Shown: one piece after another, positions 32,401-43,500 of the stretch
How the letters are laid out: every line of letters begins with the position of its first letter
How positions within the stretch are numbered: position 1 is the stretch's first letter
Source: Symmetrospora coprosmae
Taxonomy: Eukaryota > Basidiomycota > Cystobasidiomycetes > Symmetrosporaceae
Assembly: GCA_008802785.1 (NCBI GenBank)
Contig: VUYT01000002.1
Location: 248,001 to 312,000, forward strand
Direction of reading: 5' to 3'
DNA length: 64,000 nt
Notes under the pieces: generated by a model
What the model was told of the DNA's origin: nothing
Databases searched by the model: none
What the model saw: only the letters and a program-made list of their open reading frames with translations
Position numbers and translations under genes: made by a program

Positions 32401-34426
32401 CTTGCGAGCGTCTTGCGCGGACCGCCTCCCTCTCGCTCGCGCAGCGTCGAAGTCGAAGTGGCATGAGAGGCGTCGCTGTAGGGCTTCGAGAGTCGCGGCG
32501 CACGCTCGTGCCCGTTGTTCGAGTTCTTGCCGCCCATCTGATCGGACGAGACGGGCTCCTTGCCTGGCTGAGAAGCCAGCAGGCTCGTCTTGCGAGTCCG
32601 GCGGCTGGACTGAGTCTGACCTGGAGGAGCGATAGGGCTTGTATGTGCTGGCTCAGGCGCGGATGTCACCGAGGAGTACAGGCTGTCTCTAGCGACACTG
32701 AACGGGCGGAACTGTAGCTGCCTGTCGGCAGGCATGCTTGGAATCTTGTGCGGCTCTGCATCTCGCAATTGGCCGTTGCGTGCTAGCATCGCTGCAGGAA
32801 TAGCCGAGGCCGGCGGGGCATCTCGCGTAGTGAGGATGAATTCCGCAGCGAAAGAGCCATCCGATGACGCGCTGGCTTTGCGAGCGCGCTCAGCCTCCCA
32901 CTGTAGCTGGGCCGCCGATGGCGAGCGAGGCGGCATATCCATCTGCCCGTCCCGGTATGCCGAATGCTGCTGGTCTCCGCCGTCGATCGTCGAAGCGACG
33001 GAACCGTCGTCCGACTGATCGCCGTCCTCTCGCGTCGTCGACAGGGCAGACTGCACAGAGACGACAGACTGGCGGACCTCGTCGCTGACGGTCTGCTCAA
33101 GGGCGGGCCGTCGCTGGACTTGAATGCCTGGGAGTGCATTGCGGAGCAATTAGCGCAGCACGCGATGAAGCGAAGGGTGCGGATACGCACCAGTCAATGT
33201 CGAGACAGCCTTCGGTGCAGTCGTAGGTGGTAAGCCAATGAGGACATCGAGCGCCTTAGGGGACATCGTTGGCGGCTCCTGCTGTCTCAAGCCTACGTCA
33301 TGTACCACAGGACCAGGAGCGGCGTATGCCATGACGTCGATAGCCGACTCGAAGCTGGTGATGCTACTGGGCGATGTGACTGCTGCATTGCGGTCTGGCT
33401 GCACTCTGTTGACCGAGCTCGAGCTGAGGCTGCTGGAGAGCTTTGCGCGGATCGACGAGGTGGACTTGCGGGCTACAATGTCCCTGCCAGCGCCGTTGCT
33501 GCTAGCGCCATTGTTGAAGCCATCGGCTTTGGCGACAGGGCTGACGGGCTTGAGGTTGAGTGCCGATAGGAACTTTGAGGCTCGAGAGGGCTGCTTAGGC
33601 TCGGAGCGAGTTACATACTCGGACGTTGGGCGGTAGAGCCTGGTGAAGACGGCAGCATGTCAGCACAGTACATACTTGCAATCACTTGAGAATCGTGCGC
33701 TCACCTATCATCGCCGAACCTGACGTCGAGTGATGCCACACCTGTACCGTAATTATCGGCCTGTGGCTCGGCTGCCTGGCCTTTCAGCAATGCAATTGCC
33801 GCAGGCCCCTTGAAGGGTGTCTGCTGCGGGCCAGAAGATACGGGCGGTGTGTTCGCATCGACGCTGAGATGCGACTCTGTCCTGTCGGTGGGCATCCTGC
33901 CGGGCGGCGGAGTAGGCGCATCAACGCGCAGGAACGATTTGACCGGCGAGGAGGGGAGCAGGGCGGTCTGTTTGCCTGATGCGGAGCAGCTAGTGTCGAA
34001 GAGGAGCCCGCTGCCGCGCTGTTCATGCGGGCGAGCGAAGCGCGCATAGATGGGCGATGTGCCGTCAGACCCATTGGAAGATTCGACAGCGGCGCCCAGA
34101 GAGGGCGGCACGGGAGGATGGCGCGAGGCTGCATCCGACAGAGGACCAGCCATGACGACGCCGTTCTTCAGCCTGTACACGGCACGCGGGGCGCTCTTGC
34201 TCCGTGTGCGATTGGGAACTGCCTCTGCGTGCTGATCGATGGGGGAGCGGGCAGCGTCACTGCTAGCAGGTCCTTGCGACCTTGCTCGACGGGTGGACAG
34301 CTCTGCAGAGGTGGGTAGCTGCGGAAACGGGGTGAACGTGAGTGGTAGCAGATCTCTCGGTCTGTAGAGGTGAGTGCCAGAGGTGTGCGCAGCGCGGAGC
34401 ACAGCGGTCGCAGGGCAGATCTCCAT
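29417..34426 (-). CDS. DENN-domain protein (Rab guanine-nucleotide exchange factor)
   Basis: Probable exchange factor that activates a Rab GTPase in membrane traffic. Five exons close exactly: 34426-33705, 33639-33191, 33127-32043, 31977-29812 and 29755-29417, 1,586 residues. The first 600 residues are Ser/Pro-rich and disordered. A uDENN-like part (KTLASLYLVAGL, LPQLSLPRDVEVVAAA, TFSFTIKAS, EDVYYAATLIVWTH) is split by intron 3. The cDENN core reads APFGRVLFVCRHLFMLNLAAE, LLEPRGWTGLVHGI and EDPGPFLIGLDSRCINL, followed by EVCIVDLETNDV. Near residue 1300 a long coiled coil begins (LEKERREARRLSGI ... RRKEMQQQRDAMFDEM). Intron 4 removes an in-frame read-through and adds the SETMKSVQNRLQQAMSRAEA tail. 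The Rab partner cannot be told from sequence. Confidence 0.85.
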
Positions 34427-34785
34427 CGACGCAGAGGTCTAACCTGGCATCTCCGCGTTCGGGCGGCACGGACCCGAAGACGGTCATTTGACGGAGTTGT
34501 CATCTATTTGGTGATGGCGTTTGTTATAATAGCCATCCTTCGGTCGGCTGGAGGTGTGGCGGCCACACTCACATGTACTCACAAATGGAGACACGGACGG
34601 AGGAAGGATTGCGCAACGTCTAGAAGGCTACAATAAGGGGAGTATGCTACACGCGTACAAGGGCTGGGATAGCCTGCCTGTGGTGAAAAATAAAACAAGC
34701 TGAGTGAGCAGCGGACGATGCCAGCGGACCGGGAGAGAGCGCGCAGCGGGTAGACTTACGGAGGACAATTACAGTAACTGGCACG
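34427..34785. other. Intergenic region, DENN gene promoter side
   Basis: This stretch of 359 bp, relatively AT-rich around 34500-34700, holds the DENN promoter and the 3' end of the coiled-coil gene. Nothing else seen. Confidence 0.35.
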
Positions 34786-35318
34786 TCAGATCTCGTACCC
34801 AAGCCACTTCCGGAACCCGGCCAGCGCGCCATAGACGCGGCCTTCGATGCTCGTGTCGACTCGAGGCGGGGCTGGATGCGCGGGCGAGTACGTTGGTCCA
34901 CCTTCCTGCAAGACTCCGCCAGCTTCGACAAACTCCTTGCGCTTTGCGGCGAGCTTGGCCTCTGCTGTCCCCAGTCGGCGTTGTGCCTGCGTGCGACCTC
35001 AACGTCAGTCACGTCCCGCGTCGCTGCCAGCCCAGAATAGCCATCTTTGACGCGCACCAGCTTGCTCTTCTCCATCATGCTGTACGCAGACGGCCCGCTG
35101 AGGTTGCTCGGCCGCGCAACAGCATGCTGCTCTCGAGCTGCGCTGGCCGCTATCTGTGCCTGGCTGTACGCGTTGTCATAGGCGTCTCGTGCCGTATCAA
35201 CCTCGGCCTGCGCAGCCAGAAGCTCCTGCTCGAGTCTGGCGAGTTTCGCTTCCTTGGCCTCCTCGGCGGGCATGCTGACCGCGACGTGCTCCTGCTCTGT
35301 GGCGATGGTTGTAGACAT
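34786..35318 (-). CDS. Small coiled-coil protein, unknown
   Basis: A 153-residue protein from two exons, 35318-35058 and 34986-34786. It consists mostly of heptad-like helix: EEAKEAKLARLEQELLAAQA in the first exon and AQRRLGTAEAKLAAKRKEF after the intron, with a Ser/Pro spacer between and a short conserved-looking end (GRVYGALAGFRKWLGYEI) that may be a binding or amphipathic helix. The intron (34987-35057) has a GTGCGC donor, internal GTGACTGAC branch-like sequence and CGCAG acceptor. Without splicing the frame runs on to 34647 with unlikely composition. Divergent from NPY1. I cannot name a family; it may be a small scaffold or membrane-associated factor. Confidence 0.6.
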
Positions 35319-35522
35319 CTTTCACTGCGTGGATGCTGTGCTCAGTCGCAGAAGAAAGAGCAGCAGCGTCGAGCGGCGTCAGAGGTCGATCGGCCCTCGG
35401 CACACGGGCAGCTCCGAGCCGACAGGGCATCCCCTCCTACCCGTCAACGCATCGCCAACTGAGGACTGCCGCCTGATCTGTACATGCTCCAGAGTCTGAT
35501 CCGACTCAAACCTCGCCCACAC
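35319..35522. promoter_or_regulatory. Short divergent promoter, coiled-coil gene / NPY1
   Basis: Only 204 bp separate two divergent starts, so regulatory sequence is likely shared. No clear motif. Confidence 0.4.
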
Positions 35523-37090
35523 ATGTCCAGATTCGAGAATTTCTTCGGCCGGGGTGAGTCGGAGTCGCATCGAGTCGCAGCGCGCAAGAGGGGATGTGCC
35601 CCACTCACGCCTGCATGCATGGCCGCCCAACGTCCAGGCTTTCTCAACCGCGCCTCGTGGCTGCGACAGGACGGCGACTACCTCACAAAGGCGTGCAAGA
35701 GCGACGAGGCGCGTTTCGTTATTCTCGATGGCACGTCGAACCCGCTCGTCCGGAAGGAGGACCGCTCAAAGGGTGTCAAAGATGTAGTCAAGGAGAAGCT
35801 CGAGGGTATGCTCGATGTCGCTGTGATCGTGATCTACACGGAACGCTATCTGACATCTCCCTTCGCGCTCATGCTCTTCCTGCAGGCGAACGTGAGCTTC
35901 CATGCACAGACTTCACCGAGCCAACGAAGCGAGCTGACTTCGCTTGACACGGCCTTGACGGCAACCACAGTCACACTGGCCACGCTCACATGGAAAGACG
36001 TGTCTCCATACTACTCGTCCCTCTCCAGTATGTTCCTAACGGAGCCGTCCGCAGACCTCGCTACCGCCCCGCTCCTCATCTTCCTCGGCATCGACGAGCG
36101 CGGATCCGGGCAAGGTGACGCATTGCCCAAAGCCGGAGACACAGGCTTCAATCCAGCGGGCGACCCGTACTTTGTCGTCGACACAACGTACCACCCGGAG
36201 CTCGCTGCAAAAGCCAAAGAGGCGCACGGGGGCGACGAGCACGCCATGTTCGTCGACCTGCGCGCCGAACTGCTCAGCGTCGACTTTGAGAGCACGGGCG
36301 TCATGGCCGAGGCGCGGGCACTGGTGGACTGGAACAAGAAGAACAAGTTTTGCCCTGGATGCGGCAACGCGACCGGCTCGGTGTGGGCTGGGTGGAAGCG
36401 TGCGTGCCTCCCCGACCAGATCCACTCGACAGAGCGTCCGCCGTGCATCTCGAAGAAGGGAGTGCACAATTTTGCATATCCGCGCACAGACCCCGTCGTC
36501 ATCATGGCTGTCCAGTCGCACGACGGCAGCAAGCTGCTCATGGGCCGACAGAAGGCATGGCCGAAAGGCTTTTTTAGCTGCTTGGCTGGATTTGTCGAGC
36601 CGGGAGAGAGCGTCGAGGAGTCTGTGAAGCGCGAGGTGTGGGAGGAGGCTGGGGTGCGCGTCGACAATGTCCGATACCACAGCTCGCAGCCATGGGTGAG
36701 TCTGCCTCCCGATCTCGCGCCTCTGCGCGTGTCGCAGCTGACGCTGTCACGCAGCCTTTTCCTGGCTCGCTCATGCTCGGATGCATGGCAACAGCCTCGG
36801 AGGACGCCCAGATCCGTCTCGACCTGGACAATGAGCTCGAGCACTGTGACTTTTACGACTACGCGTCAGTCAAGGCTGGCCTTGAGGCTACGAGCAAGAC
36901 GGGTATCTCCCGGCACGACGTCGAGCAGATCCAGAAGGCGTCCGACACTGCCGAACTCAAGAAGGAGGGCGTCGAGGCAGCGGAGAAGGACTCGCTCCAG
37001 CAGGTCAGGATGCCGCCCAAGACAGCCATTGCGCACACTCTCATCCGCGCCTGGGTGGAGGAGAGGGAGAAGGAGTCCGCCAAGCTGTGA
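35523..37090 (+). CDS. NPY1: Peroxisomal NADH pyrophosphatase, NPY1/NUDT12 type
   Basis: Nudix hydrolase that splits NADH (and NAD-like dinucleotides) into NMNH and AMP. Exons 35523-35553, 35638-35805, 35971-36695 and 36755-37090 give 419 residues. N-terminal NUDIX-like domain (GFLNRASWLRQDGDYL, LLIFLGIDERG), a four-Cys zinc ribbon (FCPGCG, RACLPD and PPCISKK), YPRTDPVVIM, and the Nudix box GFVEPGESVEESVKREVWEEAGV with the expected Glu residues. The last exon opens PFPGSLMLG, as in the family, and the protein ends AKL, a type 1 peroxisome signal. The intron 35806-35970 may contain a 6-nt microexon (GCGAAC, 35886-35891, flanked by CTGCAG and GTGAGC) that would insert two residues without changing frame. 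Confidence 0.92.
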
Positions 37091-37544
37091 AGGGGCGTGC
37101 GTGTATGCCAGAATCTGTGCCTGACAGGTTGCTGAGAAAGTCAATCCGTAGCCTAAATGTAGCGAGCTTCCCGTGTCCCTTCCTCGACACATTGCATCAC
37201 TGACCACCGTCTGCCTTACTCTATCCGTCTGTGCCTGTTTGCCGCGTACTCGAGTACCGGTAGCTGGACGGACTGACGACCGGACCGAGCTTGACCTCCT
37301 TCCAGTACCCGCATCCCTGCTGTACCTTGTCGTACAGCAGCTTACAGACGTATACAGACGTAGACAGTGAGCAAATCCAGCACAGTGCGAGCCTGGTCCA
37401 GCGGGGCGCTGAGCTGATGCATTGGTGGGCTGTCCCGCAACTCGCAGCTCGCGCTACTCGGGCTGCAGAAGCGCAGGAGCTCAGCCAGAGCGAGCAGCGG
37501 CCATCCAGCAGCTGGCAGTGAGGACGCACACTACATAGTGCGCC
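37091..37544. promoter_or_regulatory. Upstream region of TOM1
   Basis: This stretch of 454 bp lies between the NPY1 stop and the TOM1 start. It contains GTACAG/GTATAC-like words near 37325-37370. No gene supported. Confidence 0.35.
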
Positions 37545-40500
37545 ATGGTGCGCATCGCAAAGCGCACAAAGAAGTCCCTGTCGCCGGTGAGTCCGAAGGG
37601 GTGCTGGCATGGCAGTCTTGCGCGGGTCGGCCACGTCCGGCTGGCGGGCTGGGCCTGGCAGGACGGCTTGCTCGACATATGCAGTTGACGGATTGGCGCT
37701 GACATGCGAGCTCACGTCCGCCAGTACCCGAAGGTCAATGCGCTCATCCTCGCCATCCAGGAGGCGCCCGACGATGAGCTCCCGGGCATCCTCCAGGCCG
37801 TCGAGCACTGGCACTGGCCTAGGACGGACCTCCACTACTGGATCAAGCCCCTGAACCGCTTCGATGCCCTGCTCGAGGACGTGTGCAAGCTGTACAACAT
37901 TGGCGCAGGGAGCAGTATCGGCAGCAACAGCAGCAACGGCGACGAGGCTGGCAAGGCTGCAACGGGAGACAATGTCCAGGCGAGCAAGTTCACCCCGAGG
38001 ACAAAGGAGCTCATCCTCGCCATTCTCCGCTTCACGAGGCTCCTTCTCGAGAACGCTACCAACAGAAAGCTGTATGCGAGCTTTGACGTGGGTTCCCGGT
38101 GATGACTGTGCTGCCAGGGTCGCGTGTCTGGCGGATCCACCGCTGACGCAATCACCTCGATGGCATGTCGCAGCGCATGAATGACCTTCTGCTCACACAG
38201 GATCTAGATGTCCTCGAGGCTGTCTTGCGCCTCATCTTCCGGCGCGCGCAGCAGATCGCCGCTAATGGCCAGATCCACCAGGCCGAGACGTTCAACCTGA
38301 CCCCGGATCGGGTGCGTGACCTGACGAGCGGCTGGGAGGCCGTTCAGGGCACACGAGCCAGCAGTCCCAGCACTTCAAGCAAGACCAGCATCTCCATGTA
38401 TGACATCGTCAAGCTCGACAATGCCGTTCCTCTCGATGCGTCCCTGCAGACGGTCTCGTACCAGTTCTATCGCAAGGCTTCCGCAGCCGGTCCGTCAACT
38501 GCCTCAGACTATCCAGTGGGCGAAGGCATCGCCATGACCCCTGTCGCTACGCCAGTCCAGAATAGAACGGCGCTGCCTACCGCCACCGCAACGTCTGCGC
38601 GGACGGCAAGAGGTGCCAGCGGACCTGCGGGTACGCCATCATTCGGGGGTCCGCCCGCGACACCCGCAAAGCAGCAGAACATTACCAGCGACGGCAGCAG
38701 CGATGCAGAGGGCATGACCACTATTCGGCTCGGCAACGTCGCCGAGTCTGGCAAGTCGGCCACTGACGTCCTTGCCGATGCCATCGAACTCTACCGAGTG
38801 CCCAGCGAGGAGAAGATCCGCCTGCTGCAGCGCATCAGAGTAGCCATGGACATTCTCAACCCGGGGAAGCGGAGACAGCTTCTGCGGATCCGGCTTTTGG
38901 CTATCTCCGTCCTGAGTGGGTAGCACCAGTCCTGGCATGCCGCTTATAAATACTCGAGCACCGCTGACTATGCCTCCTCCTCAAATCCGCGCAATCAGTC
39001 CACACGACGTCCGACCAGGTAGCAGAGTCAAGCATCTTCCTCTACGAGCCGACCTTCATCCCGCAGGTCGCGGATCTCATACACCCCAGCAATGCTGTTC
39101 CCATGGGCGTCAGGACCGTCGCGCTTCTATGCCTTGACACGGTATCGCGCGTCCGTACCAAAGTCGGCGAGGTGACCAGCAGCCTGAGCGTCAGTGTCAA
39201 TCACGGAACACTCATGAGCGTGCTGCGGCGGCTCGTGTCAGACCTTCAGAGTGATGCTCGTGAGTCGGCAAGTCGTGGAGGGGCTGCCTTTTGTCCGCGA
39301 GTCCACGCTCATAATTCACTCCCATATCATCGCTGCAGCCGAGACGACGACAGAGTATATCGACGCCCTCTTCAACTTCCTCATGCACCTCCAAACATCT
39401 GGCTTTGCAGGCAACATGCTGCTCGGCGCCGGCGTGATTCCCGTCCTGATCGACCTCACCAAGGACTCGTCGCGGTTGAACAACGACTCTCTCCTTGCTG
39501 CCAATCGGGCTGTGTCGTTCCTCGACAACTTTACCTACTCCTTCTCGTCCGCTTCGGCCCCCTTCTCGGCCGCTGGCGGACTGACCGTCTTTGTCGACCG
39601 CGTCAGCCAGCTCGTCAAGCGTGGCGTGGCGATTGGTGCGGAGAAGAGCGGCGCCGGAGCTGCAGCCAGTGCGAATGCAAGCGATGATATGCAGATTGAA
39701 GGACATGCACAGCCTGTGTCTCAAGATGTCGAGACCCTCTCATTCCCAGAGACCACTCTGCTCAAATCGCTATTCCGTTGCCTGCAGCGCCTGATGGGGT
39801 CCGGCACCAACGCAGAGGGTATCAGAAATCTTGTCGACTCATCGCTGGTCGAAAGCTGCCGACACGTTATGCAGCACAGGAAGGTCTTTGGGCCACAGAA
39901 TCTGGCGCTGTGTGAGTCGGGCATATTCGTGCATCGACCTGTTTCACGGTCACATCTGATTGCTTCGTGCCACGCTACCTGTAGCTATCAACATCATGCT
40001 CACGTTCGTTCACAACGAGCCGACTTCCCTGACTGTACTTCAGGAGAACAAACTCCCCGACGCCTTCTATGATGCCGTCGAAGAGGAGATCGAGCCGTCT
40101 CTGGACGTGTTGAATGCCATTCCGACCGCCATCGGCGCACTCTGCCTGAATGAAGCGGGGTTGAACCAGTTCCTTACGAGCCGACTCGGCCTCATCCAGC
40201 GTTTCTTCGACACTTTCCAACTCGACAAGCACGCCCGGATCCTGAACGAGCGCGAGAACGCCGTCGTCACGGGCGCAAACTTTGACGAGCTCGTCAGGCA
40301 TCACCCGGACCTCAGGAAGCCTGTCTTTGAGGCCATCACAAGCCTCCTCAACTCGCTGTACGAGAAGGGTAAGGATTACAATCCGGAGTCCACGGACGGC
40401 TATCGGCTCGTCCAGGTTGCCGAAGCGGCCAAGCCTAGCATCAGTGATGCGTCAACGACAGAGGCCGGTCAGGCGACCCCAGCTACGACCGGAGACGTCA

Positions 40501-43500
40501 GCATGCAGGAGGCGCAAGGTAGCAATGGTCAGAGCGCTGCCGCTGCAACAGGTGGTGAAACGCAAGAGGACACGGCAGACCTCAAGAAGGAAGACAACCC
40601 CATGCTCACTTCGGTTGCTATCACTGGTCGGGTAAGTTCGGCTCGTCTGTATCGTCATGCGCGCAGAGGGGATCGTTGTCTGACATGGTCCGCGACTTGC
40701 AGTTCCTGGAAGGGTTCTTTGGCACACCGAGTCATTGCAAGGACTACATCTCGAAGGACGGACTGGATCCTCTTTTGCGGCTCTTCACCTTGCCCTGCAT
40801 TCCCTTCGACCTGACTCACCACTCGCCTTACCCAGGCTTGACGACGGTCTTCCTGTCCATGACGGAGCATGCGCCACAGCCGCTTCTGCAAGCGCTGCTG
40901 GCACATACCAAGCTCGCCCTGTCTGACATTCGTGAGTTCTGGAAGGTCGAAGAGAGCGGCAAAGACGCGCCACCGCTCGATACTGCTCGGATACAAGAGA
41001 AGATGCAGCTCATGCTGGCTCCAGAAACGCCCGAGGCCCTCGCAGAAGCAAACAAGCTCTTCCGTGCCATTGTGCGGGCGCAGCTCATTATCACAATTCT
41101 GAGCGAGATGAACGCGGCGGATAATTACACCCCACGTCAGTCTAGCACACAGCTGCTCAATACTCTCAGAGCTGGTGAGGAGCTCAAGGGCATCCACGAC
41201 CTCATCGCTTTGCATCGAGCATGTACATTCGCCAATGTCAGGCTCAAGGCCTCCCTGCCCGATTCAGCCCGGTCAACCCTGGCCGCCAGCGCGACCACTA
41301 ATGCACCGCCAGTCACGGATGCAGCGGTCAGCTCCGCCATGACCGAGACCACCAGCGACAACGCTCTGGCTACAGCGACGGCACCCTCGGCCGCCAGCGC
41401 CAGCTCAGCAGTTCCGGTTCCTCTGGGGACAAGCGAGTGGCCAGAGAGCAAGCTCAAGAACGCCAAGGCGCTTAAGACAGTCTTGACAACTATCCCTGAC
41501 GCCCTCAAGCTCTTTTTGCAAGGTGAGTCGCGGTTGATCAGCTGTCCGATCGGGTCGACGATCGCGAGCTGACCCTCTCTACTTGCAGGTGTGATGACGG
41601 TGACGGTGTCTCGGCGGTCACACATCGATGCCAGCCAGAGGAGAGACGCGACTCACGTCGGAGCTGCGATTGCCGTGGGAGTGGCTCCCAATTTGCACTG
41701 GCCCGACTGCCCAGACCAGTCATCGAACTTTGATTACGCTGCTCTCATGGTCAAGTTCCTGGCGGACCTCATCCAGCCAGAAGGGCGGTCATCCAGCGCC
41801 GGGTTGCACCTCATCTTCCTCAAAGCGCTTGACAAGCAGGAAGGGTACGACCGCCTCATCGACCTGTATCAGCGCTATATCGACGAGGCCTCTAGGCTCA
41901 GTCAGATTCCGGAGACGGAGAGAGAGCCGGTTGCGCAGATGGGCCTCATCCACGCCATCGGAGGTCTCAAGGTGGTCCTGGGAGTCTTTCAGACTTTGAC
42001 CTCGCACAAGAGCCTTCTCACCCCTGGCCACCTGCTCATGCTCAACCCAGAGAAGACCAGCCCATCTCACTTTGATGCCAACAACTTCCTTGTCAAGCTG
42101 CGGGCCCGCATCCTCCCGGCCATTGCGCAGATTTGGCATTCGAACCTCCTTGCGACATCGCCGCCCATCATCGTTCGAGCCGTGTTCAAAGTCATCCTGC
42201 AGATACTCGAGGGTCAAGGAGAGGCTTCAGCGGGCGAAGCGGCAGCAGGGTCAATCGCCAACCCTCTGCCTGGTGCCGTACAGCCCCGTCAGCCAATTGT
42301 GGCGGCGCCAGCGCTCATACAGACGCTCATCGACATGGGCTTCCCGCGTGCCGCATGCGAGAATGCTCTCGTCCGCAGAAACAACAATTTGGCGGCTGCG
42401 GCAGACTGGCTTATGACCCATCCCGAGGTGGTCGCTGCAGTAAGGACGAGGGAAGCTGCGGAGGAAGCCCGCAACAACGCTCAACAGGCAGAGGCCGCTG
42501 CTGCGGCTGCACCGGCAACGGGTGACGAGCAGACGGCAGGGTCAACAGCAGCAACTGACTCTACCGAGGGCACCGCCGCTACGGAAGCCGCCGCTGCCTC
42601 CGCTGAGGGTGCGACCTCGGCAGCATCGGTCTCTACGTCTGCTGCGGAGGCAGGCGCTCCTGTCACAGCTAGTGGCGCGACGCCCGTTGATGTTGACATG
42701 CGAGATCTTGCGTCTGGCTCCTCAACGCCGTTGCCTGGTGCCGCTGCGGACGAGGTGCGTATCGTCAGTCCAGCTCCGGGGGAGACCAGCTCTCAAGGCA
42801 AGGCGACCTTCAAGAAGTACAGCCGAGAAGACCTCGACGCGCAAAGGGATGCCATCAAGGGCAAATTCATCAACCGCGCCCTCGAGCTAGCCAAAGACCA
42901 TGGCGAGCTAGTCTTTGACATCCGCGACGCGCTCAAGACCATCGACTTCAAGGCTGCCTTCGGCACCTACGACTCCACTCGCGGGCTCGAAAGCATCCTC
43001 GGCGATGTCGTCCAGCTGCTCAAGACAGCGCTCCCGTCAACATCGGACGAGGAGCGAAGCATGGGCGCAAGAGTGCGCCTGCTCGCGCTCATCTTTTCGG
43101 ACAGCACCTTCAGGCGCCCGGCGGATGCCCTGTACGAGACCGCCATGACCGTCGTCGACACTCTCGTCAACGAGTACTTGCGACAGAAGTTCTCGGCCGA
43201 GAACCGGCCGAAGTGGCTTGCATCGGTCATGCTGCTTGCCGAACTTATCCTAGCCCGCTCCGAGGTTCCCAAGGAGAGCGACATGAGCACCATCTACATG
43301 CCGGGAGACCAGCCACGCGAGTCAATTCTCCGGGGCCCACCTTTCGTCCAGCAGAGGGACGCATGTTTCGCCCTTTGCCTGGACGTTCTACGAAAGGGCG
43401 CCAAGGAGAAGGACATCTTCCAGTCATCGATGCGGCTCACTCTCTTCCTCACGCGGCGGCACGAATACGCTTCGCGGTTCGTCGAGGAAGGCGGTCTTCC

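Noticed and set aside
35554-35637. Read-through start of NPY1 from 35484
   Set aside because: The frame from 35484 contains a spliced intron; MSRFENFF at 35523 is the family-like start.
40632-40666. A 35-nt intron in TOM1
   Set aside because: A 71-nt intron to the TTGCAG at 40697-40702 has a CTGAC branch-like sequence and restores the conserved FLEGFF motif directly after TGR.
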